From Limonium bicolor (Eukaryota; Streptophyta; Magnoliopsida; Caryophyllales; Plumbaginaceae), in contig CM041777.1 of the NCBI GenBank assembly GCA_023374045.1, positions 109,829,588-109,893,587 on the forward strand: DNA of 64,000 nucleotides, read 5' to 3'. A model generated the notes under the pieces. The model was not told the origin of the DNA. It did not search any database and saw nothing but the letters and a program-made list of their open reading frames with translations. The stretch's first letter is position 1; each line of letters starts with the position of its first letter. This document shows, in pieces, positions 10,101 through 22,282 of the stretch. A program made the position numbers and the translations under genes.

Positions 10101-11567
10101 AGCACGGGAGTCCATTCCCTGCTACAATCAAACGGGGCTGGCCCGGCTCCTCAAAGTGACTCTCGAAGCAGCACAATCAATGTGGGCATGGTGCGCAGCA
10201 AGCCAATCCATGCCCAGGATCACATCAAAAGAAGTCATCTCCATCGGGATGAGGTTAGCACACAGAGTCCTATCTCTGACTAACACAGGACTATCTTTGC
10301 AAACAGAATTCAACAGCATAGAAGAGTCCCTAACTAATGGACTATGCACACATAACTCAACACCCAGAGGCACAACAGGCAAACCGAGCTCACCCACCAA
10401 CTCAGCAGAAATAAAAGAGTGGGTGGCTCCAGAGTCAAACAAACAGAAAACAGAACGAGATGACAGCTGGAGAATACCTGTGACAACTCTGTCAGTCGAT
10501 CGGTCCTCTCTCCAGCCATCGCGTACACTCTGGCCTGGCCCTGGGGCTTCTTCTGCTCAGCCCGGTCTCGATCTCTAGACCCAGATGCAGACCTCCAGCT
10601 CCACCTCCAGAGCTACCTCTGCTCCTCTCAGCCTGAGGGCAATCAGCAATCCTATGCCCATGGATCCACACTTGAAGCAGGCCCCGGACTTCCTGTAGCA
10701 GTCCTGACCTCTGTGAAACTTGCCACAGACCTGGCACTTCGGAGCAGGAGCTGACGAAGACGAACCCCCTCTATCTCGTGAACGGTCCCCAGAGCGGTCT
10801 CCAGTAGACTGCTTCTTCTGAGAAGCAGACTGATCCCTCCTATCACTGTCATCGGACCTCTGCTTCCTCTTCTGGTCCTTCCCTCCAGACTGGCGACCTC
10901 TCAAGTCAGCCTCTACCAACAGGGCGACATCAGCTACGTCCCTGAAGGTCTTGTGACGCAGCGGCGTCACAGCAGATCGGATATCCGGCCTCAGGCCGCT
11001 CTCAAACTTCCTGGCCTTCCTATGCTCGTCAGGCTCAGGTGCAAACTTAGATAGGCTGATAAACTTGCGGACGTACTCCTCAACGCTCATGTCCCGACCC
11101 TGGCGTAGTCGGTTATACTCCAGGATGCGCTGATCCTTGTAGACGTCGGGGTAGAACTGCTTGTTGAACTCCCCAATGAACTGCTCCCACGTCCATGGCT
11201 GTGGGAACTTCCCCATCACTGACCTCCACCACTCCTTGGCTTCGGCCTTGAACAGAAAGGTAGCGAAGTCGACCTTCTGCTCCTCCTCAGAGCCCATCAC
11301 TCGAAGCAAATCCTCCACCTCTGACAACCAGTGGCTGGCCTCCTGGGGGTCTCCTGCCCCATCGAACGACGGCGGCTTCAGCTTCATGAATCCTGAAGCG
11401 CCTTCACGTTCCTCCCTCCAGCATCTGCCCCAGCCGGGCCTGCTCCGCCAGCTGGTCCTCCTCCAGCTGGACCGCCCCCTGCAGCCATGGTCTGCATGAG
11501 CTGCGTCATAAACTGCTGAACAGCATCAGCACATTCCCTGGAGGGTTATTCGCTCTCTTGGCGGCAT
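7106..11567 (-). pseudogene. gag-pol polyprotein, copy A (frameshifted)
   Basis: The start is the ATG at 11567 (MPPRRAN...) and the expected stop is TAG at 7106-7108, about 1490 codons in all. Segments in order: gag 11387-10575 with two zinc knuckles (CX2CX3HX4C then CX2CX4HX4C); aspartic protease 10442-10128 ([10 protein letters not shown]); RT 10176-9178 (FIDDILVYS); RNase H 9226-8549 (FCDAS, DLELAA, TDHK); integrase 8278-7661 (CRTC zinc ligands, GMDFVMGLP and SDRDPRF catalytic aspartates); GPF/chromodomain-like tail 7526-7095. The frame is cut by short indels, for example a C/A loss near 11533, one base near 10152, one base near 9217, two bases near 7868 and two near 7543. It should encode particle, processing, copying and integration functions but cannot as shown. 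Confidence 0.9.
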
Positions 11568-11664
11568 TCTGAAGTCCAACAGCAACAGCAGTTAAACTCA
11601 GACACTAACACTGACATTTCTGACTGACTGGCTAACTTAAAATCCCAGCAGATTAGAACCCAGA

Positions 11665-11676
11665 GCTCTGATACCA
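11665..11676 (-). other. Primer binding site, copy A
   Basis: The minus strand reads TGGTATCAGAGC, complementary to the 3' end of initiator tRNA-Met, five bases from LTR 2. Confidence 0.9.
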
Positions 11677-11681
11677 CTAAA

Positions 11682-13872
11682 TGTAACACCCCCAAACACT
11701 GGCCTAGGAGTTAGGGGTATTACACGCCGCGTATTATTACATAATAACGCAAGGCTCTAAAAGAACGAACTTAAACACATATTCAAATAAGGCCCAAAAC
11801 AGAATACTTAACAAAGTATAACCAATGAAGTCTTAACACCTCAAAAGGTTTTACAGAACCCACCAAACGTATAACAGAAACGGAAGCTAACAAAAGGCCC
11901 AAAGGCTCAAATCCGAATACAAAGTCTCAAAAGTAACTAATAATGAAACATCTAACTCCAGAGCTGCAAAACGACCTTCACTGATCAATCTGCAATGTTA
12001 GATAGAAATAGGGGAATGAGCACACAACTATGCCCAGTAGATGACAAACTTCATCAACCAGCATGCTCAAAACATTTAAGAATGTTATCAAATCAGAAGG
12101 AGTCAAGAGAATCCATAAGCATGTCAGAAAACAGAAGCAGAAGTCCACCCATAGGGACTAAACAGAACAGAAGCAGAAAACAGAGTGGGACACTAGCGAT
12201 CACAGCATACAGACAGAACGAGCAACCAGCTCGTGAACAGAACGAGGAAACCTCACTCGTAAACAGAACAGGTGTAGACACCCGTGAACAGAACGGGGAA
12301 CATCACCCGTGAACAGAAGGATCCTACAGCGCGCTACTAGACAGCTAAACCAGCCATCCAAAGGCTCTCAGACAAGAGATAACTAGGTCCCAAAACAGAA
12401 GCTTAAATACAGATAAGCATATGTGCACCAAAGGACCAGAAAGCCAAAAAGCTTAGATAGCTTGGAAATCAGAAGGGGAATCCAACCCGCAAACAGAAGT
12501 CAAAACGGAGCTCAAACGAGCAAGTTATGGCCAAACAGTAGCCTGTCCGAACTTGTGTCCGGACATCAATGTTCGGACACAAGTCGAGACTCAGAAGGCA
12601 AAATCAGACAGATGTCCGAACTTGTGTCCGGACTTCAAAGTTCGGACACAAGTCGAACCTTAAAACAGAAGAAGAGCCAGAGGTGTCCGAACATCCAAGT
12701 TCGGACGGATGTTCGGACGTTCTTCGGAAAACAGAACGTGGAGAGTCCGAACTTGTGTCCGGACATCAGATGTTCGGACACAAGTCGAAGCCAAAATCAG
12801 AGAATGCAGAGAAAGCTGTGTCCGAACTTCAAAGCTCGGACGGAAGGGACACAGCGAAGATTTTCAAAAGATTAAGCGCAGAAGGGCATGTCCGAACTTC
12901 AAAGCTCGGACGGAAGTTCGGACATGCCGAAAACCTCAGAAATCAGAAGCGAATTCAAACGAACAGAGGCACAAAAACCAATCCAAATCAACACACACAT
13001 TTACAAAACAACCTTGGGGGTTTAATCCATTGAAAAGGCATTAAACAGACATAAGACACACACCAACACAGGATCAAATCATCGAATTAACTGGTAGAAT
13101 CCAAACTCCCCAAGGCTGAACACACGGATCGAATCCGAAAGCCACCTACCTCAAATACAGCAGAGACGAGTCACAATCTGAACAGCAGAGCTCGAATCCA
13201 AGCAGATACCCCAAACGCAGACCGGAAAGCAATGCCAACCCTCTAACTGAATACAATTGCAATCCCAAATCAGAAACGCAAAAACCCCGAAACTGAAACT
13301 GTAACCTGAACGGGAATACTATTCTCACCTGAATTCTGACAGTAGGACAACGGATTCGCGGACGACGCCCACAGTAGAAGAGAATTGACTGAGAATGCGA
13401 AATCGCCACTGATTCACAATCAGATTGCAAAGGGGAATTAGAAAGCAAACACTTCAGAAACCATAGAACCGAAGAAGGCTAACTTCTATACCTTAAATTG
13501 AACAGGAACACAACGAGAGAATGGGTCCACAGCAGAGGCTCGAATCTTCAAACCGGCACAGCAACTCTTACAGATCGAGAAGGCAAGAAAAATGCAGAGG
13601 GGAGTTGAGAGAGAGAGAGCGTCTCAGCAGATGAAACTGATCGGGGAATTAGAAAGTGAGAGCGTGGTGAGGAACGTGGTTAGGGAAGTAATTAAGGATG
13701 ATTTAATAAGAAATAATATTAGGCTCTCACCAGAAAATCAATTGAGGAAGGAAAAGACTTCTTCGTCCCAGCAGCTTAATTAGAATGGACTTCCTTGTCC
13801 TGAATAATGAGATAAGCCACTTAAAATAAGATGGTGATGAAATAAATTATGACCAAAACTTGGGTTATAACA
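11682..13872 (-). repeat. LTR 2
   Basis: This 2191-bp LTR lies between copy A (left) and deleted copy B (right). The fifth long palindrome is damaged by a 4-bp loss near 12845, and several short indels mark this copy. Its variable loop (12147-12154) is a shortened form of the LTR 1 loop. Confidence 0.93.
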
Positions 13873-13890
13873 TCACCTCCCCCTTAAAAG
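13873..13890 (-). other. Polypurine tract, copy B
   Basis: The same purine tract as copy A lies directly beside LTR 2 at 13872. Confidence 0.8.
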
Positions 13891-13915
13891 AATTTCGTCC
13901 TCGAAATAAAACATC

Positions 13916-15369
13916 CTACTGCTCGAAAAGGGCAGGGAACTTAGAACGCACTTCGCTTTCGACTCCAGGGTTAGCCTCCTCCTCCGACTGACCCGACCAC
14001 TGCACCTTCACCAAGGGCATGGTCTTTGCTCCTAAGCTTAAACATCTCGGCTAAGAATCTCGAAGGACTGCCTCGAACGTGAAGTCCTCCCTCAACTGAA
14101 GCGTACTGAAGTCGATTCACATGAGATGGGTCCGGAATATATTCCTCAGCATAGAAACGTGGAACACGCTGTGCACTGCTGCTAAAGACGGAGGCAGAGC
14201 CAAATGATAGGCAACCGTCCGATCTCTCTAGGATCTCAAAAGGACCCCCAAAAACGAGGGCTTAAGCTTGCCTCTCTTCCAAAACGAAACGACTCCTCGC
14301 ACAGGAGAACCAGCTCCAGATACAATGATCGCCCACCTCAACTCTAGAGGTCGTCTCCCTCTGATCGGTGTGCTCTTCTGGCGACTCTGAGCCAATAGCA
14401 AACGCTCCCTGATAGACTGAATTTTGCCCACAGCATCCTGACCAAGTTCTGGACCAATCACGCTCTCTCCTTCAGATATCCCACAGATGGTGATCTGCAC
14501 CTCCTGCCGTACAAGGCCTCGAACGGAGCCTCCCATACTGGTCTGGAAACTATTATCTATAAGCGAACTCGATCAAGGCAACGTCTGATCCCAGCTGCCC
14601 CCCAAAGTCGAGTCACACGCCTGAGCATGTCCTCCAGGACCTGATTCGTCCTCTCTGTCTGCCCGTCTGACTGAGGATGGTAAGCTGACTGAAAGACACT
14701 TCGTCCCCATAGCCTGATGCAAACTCTGCCAGAATCTGGACACCCCAAACATCGGATCTCTGTTCAGACACAATCGAAGCAGGAACTCCATGTAGACGCA
14801 CAATCTCATCCATGTACAACTGGCCAGCGGTGCAAACTGAAAGTCTTCCTGACAGGTAGGAAGTGAAGCGCTCTTCATGAGCCGGTCCCACAATGACCCA
14901 AACTGATCAAAACCCCTCGGAGTGGTCTTAGGGGGCAGTCCCATAAACGAAATCCATCCCGACGCTCTCCCACTTCCACTCCGGAACGGGAAGAGCTGAA
15001 GCAAACCAATTCCCCATCACATGACCTCCCAACACTCCTTGGCTTCGGCCTTGAACAGGAAGGTAGCGAAGCGAAGTCGACCTTCTGCTCCTCCTTAGAG
15101 CCCATCATCGAAGCAATCCTCCACCTCTGAAACCAGTGGCTGGCCTCCTGGGGGTCTCCTGCCCCATCGAACGACGGCGGCTTCAGCTTCATGAATTCCT
15201 GAAGCACCTTCACGTTCCTCCCTCCAGCATCTGCCCAGCCGGGCCTGCTCCGCCAGCTGGTCCTCCTCCAGCTGGACGCCCCTGCACATGGTCTGCATGA
15301 GCTGCGTCATAAATGCTGAAACAACATCAGCACATTCCCTGGAGGGTTATTCGCTCTCCTTGGCGGCAT
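13916..15369 (-). pseudogene. gag-pol remnant, copy B (3-kb internal deletion)
   Basis: Only the ends of the polyprotein remain. From ATG 15369 the gag N-terminal half runs to about 15010, where it joins directly to the integrase zinc-finger/core boundary; protease, RT, RNase H and half of gag are missing. The junction (about 15005-15012) links text equivalent to 8190 and 11210 of copy A with at most 1-2 bases of shared sequence. The integrase core and tail (15004-13916) carry many 1-bp indels, more than any other copy. Unlike A, C, D and E, copy B keeps the third Glu codon base in the chromodomain-like tail near 13982, so its tail frame is not shifted there. It is non-functional and could only move in trans. 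Confidence 0.9.
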
Positions 15370-15465
15370 TCTGAAAGTCCAACAGCAGACAGTTAGACTC
15401 CGACACTAACACTGACATTTCTGACTGACTGGCTAACTTAAAATCCCAGCAGATTAGAACCTAGA

Positions 15466-15477
15466 GCTCTGATACCA
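15466..15477 (-). other. Primer binding site, copy B
   Basis: TGGTATCAGAGC on the minus strand, five bases from LTR 3. Confidence 0.9.
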
Positions 15478-15482
15478 CTAAA

Positions 15483-17674
15483 TGTAACACCCCCAAACAC
15501 TGGCCTAGGAGTTAGGGGTATTACACGCCGCGTATTATTACATAATAACGCAAGGCTCTAAAAGAACGAACTTAAACACATATTCAAATAAGGCCCAAAA
15601 CAGAATACTTGAACAAAGTATAACCACAATGAAGTCTTAACACCTCAAAAGGTTTTACAGAACCCACCAAACGTATAACAGAAACGGAAGCTAACAAAAG
15701 GCCCAAAGGCTCAAATCCGAATACAAAGTCTCAAAAGTAACTAATAATGAAACATCTAACTCCAGAGCTGCAAAACGACCTTCACTGATCAATCTGCAAT
15801 GTTAGATAGAAATAGGGGAATGAGCACACAACTATGCCCAGTAGATGACAAACTTCATCAACCAGCATGCTCAAAACATTTAAGAATGTTATCAAATCAG
15901 AAGGAGTCAAGAGAATCCATAAACATCAGAAGTCAGAACAGAAGTCCGTTCAAAGGACTAACAGAGCAGAAGCAGACAGAAGAAAACAGAGTGGGACACT
16001 AGCGATCACAGCATACAGACAGAACGAGCAACCAGCTCGTGAACAGAACGAGGAAACCTCACTCGTAAACAGAACAGGTGAACACCCGTGAACAGAACGG
16101 GGAACATCACCCGTGAACAGAAGGATCCTACATAGCGCGCTACGAGACAGCGAAACCAGCCATCCAAAGGCTCAGACACAGAGATAACTAGGTCCCAAAA
16201 CAGAAGCTTAAATACAGATAAGCATATGTGCACCAAAGGCACCAGAAAGCTCATAGATAGCTTGGAAATCAGAAGGGGAATCCAACCCCGCAAACAGAAG
16301 TCAAAACGGAGCTCAAACGAGCAAGTTATGGCCAAAACAGTAGCCTGTCCGAACTTGTGTCCGGACATCAATGTTCGGACACAAGTCGAGACTCAGAAGG
16401 CAAAATCAGACAGATGTCCGAACTTGTGTCCGGACTTCAAAGTTCGGACACAAGTCGAACCTTAAAACAGAAGAAGAGCCAGAGGTGTCCGAACATCCAA
16501 GTTCGGACGGATGTTCGGACTTCTTCGGAAAACAGAACGTGGAGAGTCCGAACTTGTGTCCGGACATCCAATGTTCGGACACAAGTCGAAGCCAAAATCA
16601 GAGAATGCAGAAGCTGTGTCCGAACTTCAAAGCTCGGACGGAAGTTCGGACACAGCGAAGATTTTCAAAAGATTAAGCGCAGAAGGGCATGTCCGAACTT
16701 CAAAGCTCGGACGGAAGTTCGGACATGCCGAAAACCTCAGAAATCAGAAGCGAATTCAAACGAACAGAGGCACAAAAACCAATCCAAATCAACACACACA
16801 TTTACAAAACAACCTTGGGGGTTTAATCCATTGAAAAGGCATTAAACAGACATAAGACACACACCAACACAGGATCAAATCATGAATTAACTGGTAGAAT
16901 CCAAACTCCCCAAGGCTGAACACACGGATCGAATCCGAAAGCCACCTACCTCAAATACAGCAGAGACGAGTCACAATCTGAACAGCAGAGCTCGAATCCA
17001 AGCAGATACCCCAAACGCAGACCGGAAAGCAATGCCAACCCTCTAACTGAATACAATTGCAATCCCAAATCAGAAACGCAACCAAAACCCCGAAACTGAA
17101 ACTGTAACCTGAACGGGAATACTATTCTCACCTGAATTCTGACAGTAGGACAACGGATTCGCGGACGACGCCCACAGTAGAAGAGAATTGACTGAGAATG
17201 CGAAATCGCCACTGATTCACAATCAGATTGCAAAGGGGAATTAGAAAGCAAACACTTCAGAAACCATAGAACCGAAGAAGGCTAACTTCTATACCTTAAA
17301 TTGAACAGGAACGCAACGAAGAGAATGGGTCCACAGCAGAGGCTCGAATCTTCAAACCGGCACAGCAACTCTTACAGATCGAGAAGGCAAGAAAATGCAG
17401 AGAGGGAGTTGAGAGAGAGAGAGCGTCTCAGCAGATGAAACTGATCGGGGAATTAGAAAGTGAGAGCGTGGTGAGGAACGTGGTTAGGGAAGTAATTAAG
17501 GATGATTTAATAAGAAATAATATTAGGCTCTCACCAGAAAATCAATTGAGGAAGGAAAAGACTTCTTCGTCCCCAGCTTAATTAGAATGGACTTCCTTGT
17601 CCTGAATAATGAGATAAGCCACTTAAAATAAGATGGTGATGAAATAAATTATGACCAAAACTTGGGTTATAACA
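15483..17674 (-). repeat. LTR 3
   Basis: This 2192-bp LTR lies between copy B and copy C. Its variable stem-loop at 15943-15959 has loop gttcaaa, unlike LTRs 1, 2 and 6. The GGTGT/ACACC hairpin is reduced to GGTG/CACC near 16076-16088. Confidence 0.93.
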
Positions 17675-17692
17675 TCACCTCCCCCTTAAAAG
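17675..17692 (-). other. Polypurine tract, copy C
   Basis: The purine tract lies directly beside LTR 3 at 17674. Confidence 0.85.
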
Positions 17693-17719
17693 AATTTCGT
17701 CCTCGAAATTAAAACATAC

Positions 17720-20700
17720 CTACTGCTCGAAAAGGGCGGGGAACTTAGAACGCACTTCGCTTTCGACCTCCCAGGTCGCCTCCTCCTCGACTGACCCGAC
17801 CACTGCACCTTCACCAAGGGCATGGTCTTGCTCCTAAGCTTACGAACATCTCGGGCTAGAATCCTCGAAGGAACTGCCTCGAACGTGAAGTCCTCCCTCA
17901 ACTGAAGCGGACTGAAGTCGATCACATGAGATGGGTCCGGAATATACTTCCTCAGCATAGAAACGTGGAACACCTGTGCACTGCTGCTAAAGACGGAGGC
18001 AGAGCCAAACGATAGGCAACCGGTCCGATCCTCTCTAGGATCTCAAAAGGACCCACAAAACGAGGGCTAAGCTTGCCTCTCTTCCCAAAACGAACGACTC
18101 CTCGCACAGGAGAAACCTTCAGATACACATGATCGCCCACCTCAAACTCTAGAGGTCGTCTCCTCTGATCGGCGTAGCTCTTCTGGCGACTCTGAGCCAC
18201 TAGCAAACGCTCCCTGATAGACTGAATTTTGCCCACAGCATCCTGAACCAAGTCTGGACCAATCACAGCTCTCTCCTTCAGATCATCCCAACAGATGGGT
18301 GATCTGCACCTCCTGCCATACAAGGCCTCGAACGGAGCCATCCCGATACTGGTCTGAAAACTTATTATAAGCGAACTCGATCAATGCACGTGCTGATCCC
18401 AGCTGCCCCCAAAGTCGAGTACACACGCCCTGAGCATGTCCTCAGGACCTGATTCGTCCTCTCTGTCTGCCCGTCTGACTGAGGATGGTAAGCTGAACTG
18501 AAAGACAACTTCGTCCCCAAAGCCTGATGCAAACTCTGCCAGAATCTGGACACAAACCTCGGATCTCTGTCAGACACAATCGAAGCGGAACCCCATGCAG
18601 ACGCACTATCTCATCAATGTACAACTGGCCAAGCGGTGCAAACTGAAAGTCTTCCTGACAGGTAGGAAGTGAGCGCTCTTCGTGAGCCGGTCCACAATGA
18701 CCCAAACTGCATCAAAACCCCTCGGAGTCTTAGGCAGTCCCATAACAAAATCCATCCCGACGCTCTCCCACTTCCACTCCGGAACGGGAAGAGGCTGAAG
18801 CAAACCAGCTGGTCTCTGATGCTCAGCTTTGACCTGCTGACAGGTCCGACATCTGGATACAAAGTCAGAAATATCTCTCTTCATGTTCCACCAGAATGTC
18901 TCGAAGATCCCGGTACATCTTCACCCCTCCTGGGTGTACCGAGTACGGAGCTCCATGAGCCTCCTGCATGATCTCACGCCTCAACGCGTCGTCTGCCGGC
19001 ACACAAACACGGCCTCTGAACCTCAGGCAGCCATCCTCTGAAACCCGGAACTCGGACTCCTGACCAGCAGACAAACTCTCTCTGATCTTACACAGACTGA
19101 CATCAAGCTCCTGACTGGCCTTGATCCGGTCGATCAAGGTAGGCTGAACCTGCAGTGCTGCTAAATCCCAGACCTCTCTGGACGGACAACCCAGATACCC
19201 ATGCGCTGCAACTCCTGAGCAGACCTCTCCACACCGGACAAAGCACAAACAGTCCCAGACGGACCCCTCCTACTGAGCGCATCAGCAACCACATTCGCCC
19301 TACCCGGATGGTAGAGGATCTCTAATCATAATCGTGCAACAACTCCAGCCATCTCCTCTGCCTCAAGTTCAACTCCTTCTGAGTGAACAGATACTTGAGG
19401 CTCTTATGGTCCGTATACACCTTGCACGCTGCCCCATACAAGTAGTGCCTCCAAATCTTCAACGCAAAGACCACCGCAGCCAGCTCCAGATCGTGGGTCG
19501 GATAGTTCTTCTCATATGGCTTCAACTGACGAGAGCCATATGCTACCTTCCCATGCTGCATCAGAACACATCCAAGTCCCCTATGGGACGCATCACAGAA
19601 AACCTCAAGACCCTCGGTCCCCTCCGGAAGAGTCAAGATCGGCGCAGTAGTCAACCTCTTCTTCAGCTCCAGAAAACACTGCTCGCAGGCATCGCTCCAC
19701 TCAAACTTCACATCCTTCTGCAGCAGACGAGTCAACGGAATCACCAACTTGGAGAAGCCCTCCACAAACTTGCGATAGTAGCCCGCTAGTCCAAGGAAGC
19801 TACGAATATCCCCAACATTAGTAGGTCTGGCCCACTCAGTAATAGCTCGAATCTTCTCCGGGTCCACGGAGATACCATCCTTGGAGACCACATGTCCCAA
19901 GAATACCACCTGATCTAGCCAGAACTCGCACTTCTTCAGCTTCGCATACAACTCGTTCTCCCTCAGAGTCTGGAGAACGGTCCTCAAATGCTCCTCGTGC
20001 TCCTCAGCACTCTTGGAATACACCAAGATGTCATCGATGAAAACTACAACGAACTGGTCCAAAAACGGCTTGAAGACTCTGTTCATCATATCCATAAATA
20101 CTGAAGGCGCATTCGTCAACCGAATGGCATCACTAGGAACTCGTATGTCCATAACGAGTCCTGAAAGCGGACTTAGGCACGTCGTCTGCCTTAATCCTCA
20201 GCTGATGATATCCCGACCTCAGATCGATCTTCGAAAACACCTTAGCTCCTGCTAACTGGTCGAACAAGTCGTCTATGCGCGGGAGAGGATACCTATTCTT
20301 AATGGTAACCTTGTTGAGCTCCCTGTAGTCAATGCACAACCGCATGCTACCGTCCTTCTTCTTTACAAATAGCACTGGCGCTCCCCAAGGCGACACACTC
20401 GGGCGAATGAAGCCCTTATCCAGCAGCTCCTGCAACTGGACCTTCACTCCTTGAGCTCAGCAGGCGCCATACGGTATGGGGCCTTCGAAATGGGCTGAGT
20501 CTCAGGTGCGAGCTCGATCGAGAACTCCACCTCTCTGACAGGGGGAAGCCCAGGTACATCATCCTGGAACACATCTGGGAAGTCTCTGACCACTGGAATC
20601 TCCTCCAACTTCGCATCCTTGCGAACCTCAGGGATGTAGCACAGATATCCCTGGCATCCTTTCCTCAGAAAACGGAACGCCTGCATAGCTGATGACTGGC

Positions 20701-22169
20701 GGCGAGCACGGGAGTCCATTCCCTGCTACAATCAAACGGGGCTGGCCCGGCTCCTCGAAAGTGACTCTCGAAGCAGCACAATCAATGTGGGCATGGTGCG
20801 CAGCAAGCCAATCCATGCCCAGGATCACATCAAAAGAAGTCATCTCCATCGGGATGAGGTTAGCACACAGAGTCCTATCTCTGACTAACACAGGACTATC
20901 TTTGCAAACAGAATTCAACAGCATAGAAGAGTCCCTAACTAATGGACTATGCACACATAACTCAACACCCAGAGGCACAACAGGCAAACCGAGCTCACCC
21001 ACCAACTCAGCAGAAATAAAAGAGTGGGTGGCTCCAGAGTCAAACAAACAGAAAACAGAACGAGATGACAGCTGGAGAATACCTGTGACAACTCTGTCAG
21101 TCGATCGGTCCTCTCTCCAGCCATCGCGTACACTCTGGCCTGGCCCTGGGGCTTCTTCTGCTCAGCCCGGTCTCGATCTCTAGACCCAGATGCAGACCTC
21201 CAGCTCCACCTCCAGAGCTACCTCTGCTCCTCTCAGCCTGAGGGCAATCAGCAATCCTATGCCCCATGGATCCACACTTGAAGCAGGCCCGGACTTCCTG
21301 TAGCAGTCCTGACCTCTGTGAAACTTGCCACAGACCTGGCACTTCGGAGCAGGAGCTGACGAAGACGAACCCCTCTATCTCGTGAACGGTCCCCAGAGCG
21401 GTCTCCAGTAGACTGCTTCTTCTGAGAAGCAGACTGATCCCTCCTATCACTGTCATCGGACCTCTGCTTCCTCTTCTGGTCCTTCCCTCCAGACTGGCGA
21501 CCTCTCAAGTCAGCCTCTACCAACAGGGCGACATCAGCTACGTCCCTGAAGGTCTTGTGACGCAGCGGCGTCACAGCAGATCGGATATCCGGCCTCAGGC
21601 CGCTCTCAAACTTCCTGGCCTTCCTATGCTCGTCAGGCTCAGGTGCAAACTTAGATAGGCTGATAAACTTGCGGACGTACTCCTCAACGCTCATGTCCCG
21701 ACCCTGGCGTAGTCGGTTATACTCCAGGATGCGCTGATCCTTGTAGACGTCGGGGGTAGAACTGCTTGTTGAACTCCCCAATGAACTGCTCCCACGTCCA
21801 TGGCTGTGGGAACTTCCCCATCACTGACCTCCACCACTCCTTGGCTTCGGCCTTGAACAGAAAGGTGCGAAGTCGACCTTCTGCTCCTCCTCAGAGCCCA
21901 TCACTCGAAGCAAATCCTCCACCTCTGACAACCAGTGGCTGGCCTCCTGGGGTCTCCTGCCCCATCGAACGACGGCGGCTTCAGCTTCATGAATTCCTGA
22001 AGCGCCTTCACGTTCCTCCCTCCAGCATCTGCCCCAGCCGGGCCTGCTCCGCCAGCTGGTCCTCCTCCAGCTGGACCGCCCCCTGCAGCCATGGTCTGCA
22101 TGAGCTGCGTCAAACTGCTGAACAGCATCAGCACATTCCCTGGAGGGTTATTAGCTCTCTTGGCGGCAT
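17720..22169 (-). pseudogene. gag-pol polyprotein, copy C (frameshifted)
   Basis: Full domain order is present from ATG 22169 to the expected stop at 17720. Open pieces: gag N-terminus in 22169-21901; gag middle and zinc knuckles 21781-21257; protease 21047-20628; RT N-terminal part 20719-20444 and 20447-20133; RT palm to RNase H 20152-19322; integrase zinc region 19248-18865, with HPGG and downstream CRTC; integrase core 18884-18365; tail 18341-17952 and 17973-17686. Breaks include two single-base losses near 20121 and 20146 (shared with copy D), loss of AT near 20695, of G near 20446, and loss near 18890. It differs from copy A mostly by 1-3 bp indels rather than substitutions. Confidence 0.9.
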
Positions 22170-22265
22170 TCTGAAAGTCCAACAGCAAGCAGTTAAACTC
22201 AGACACTAACACTGACATTTCTGACTGACTGGCTAACTTAAAATCCCAGCAGATTAGAACCCAGA

Positions 22266-22277
22266 GCTCTGATACCA
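22266..22277 (-). other. Primer binding site, copy C
   Basis: TGGTATCAGAGC on the minus strand, five bases from LTR 4. Confidence 0.9.
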
Positions 22278-22282
22278 CTAAA

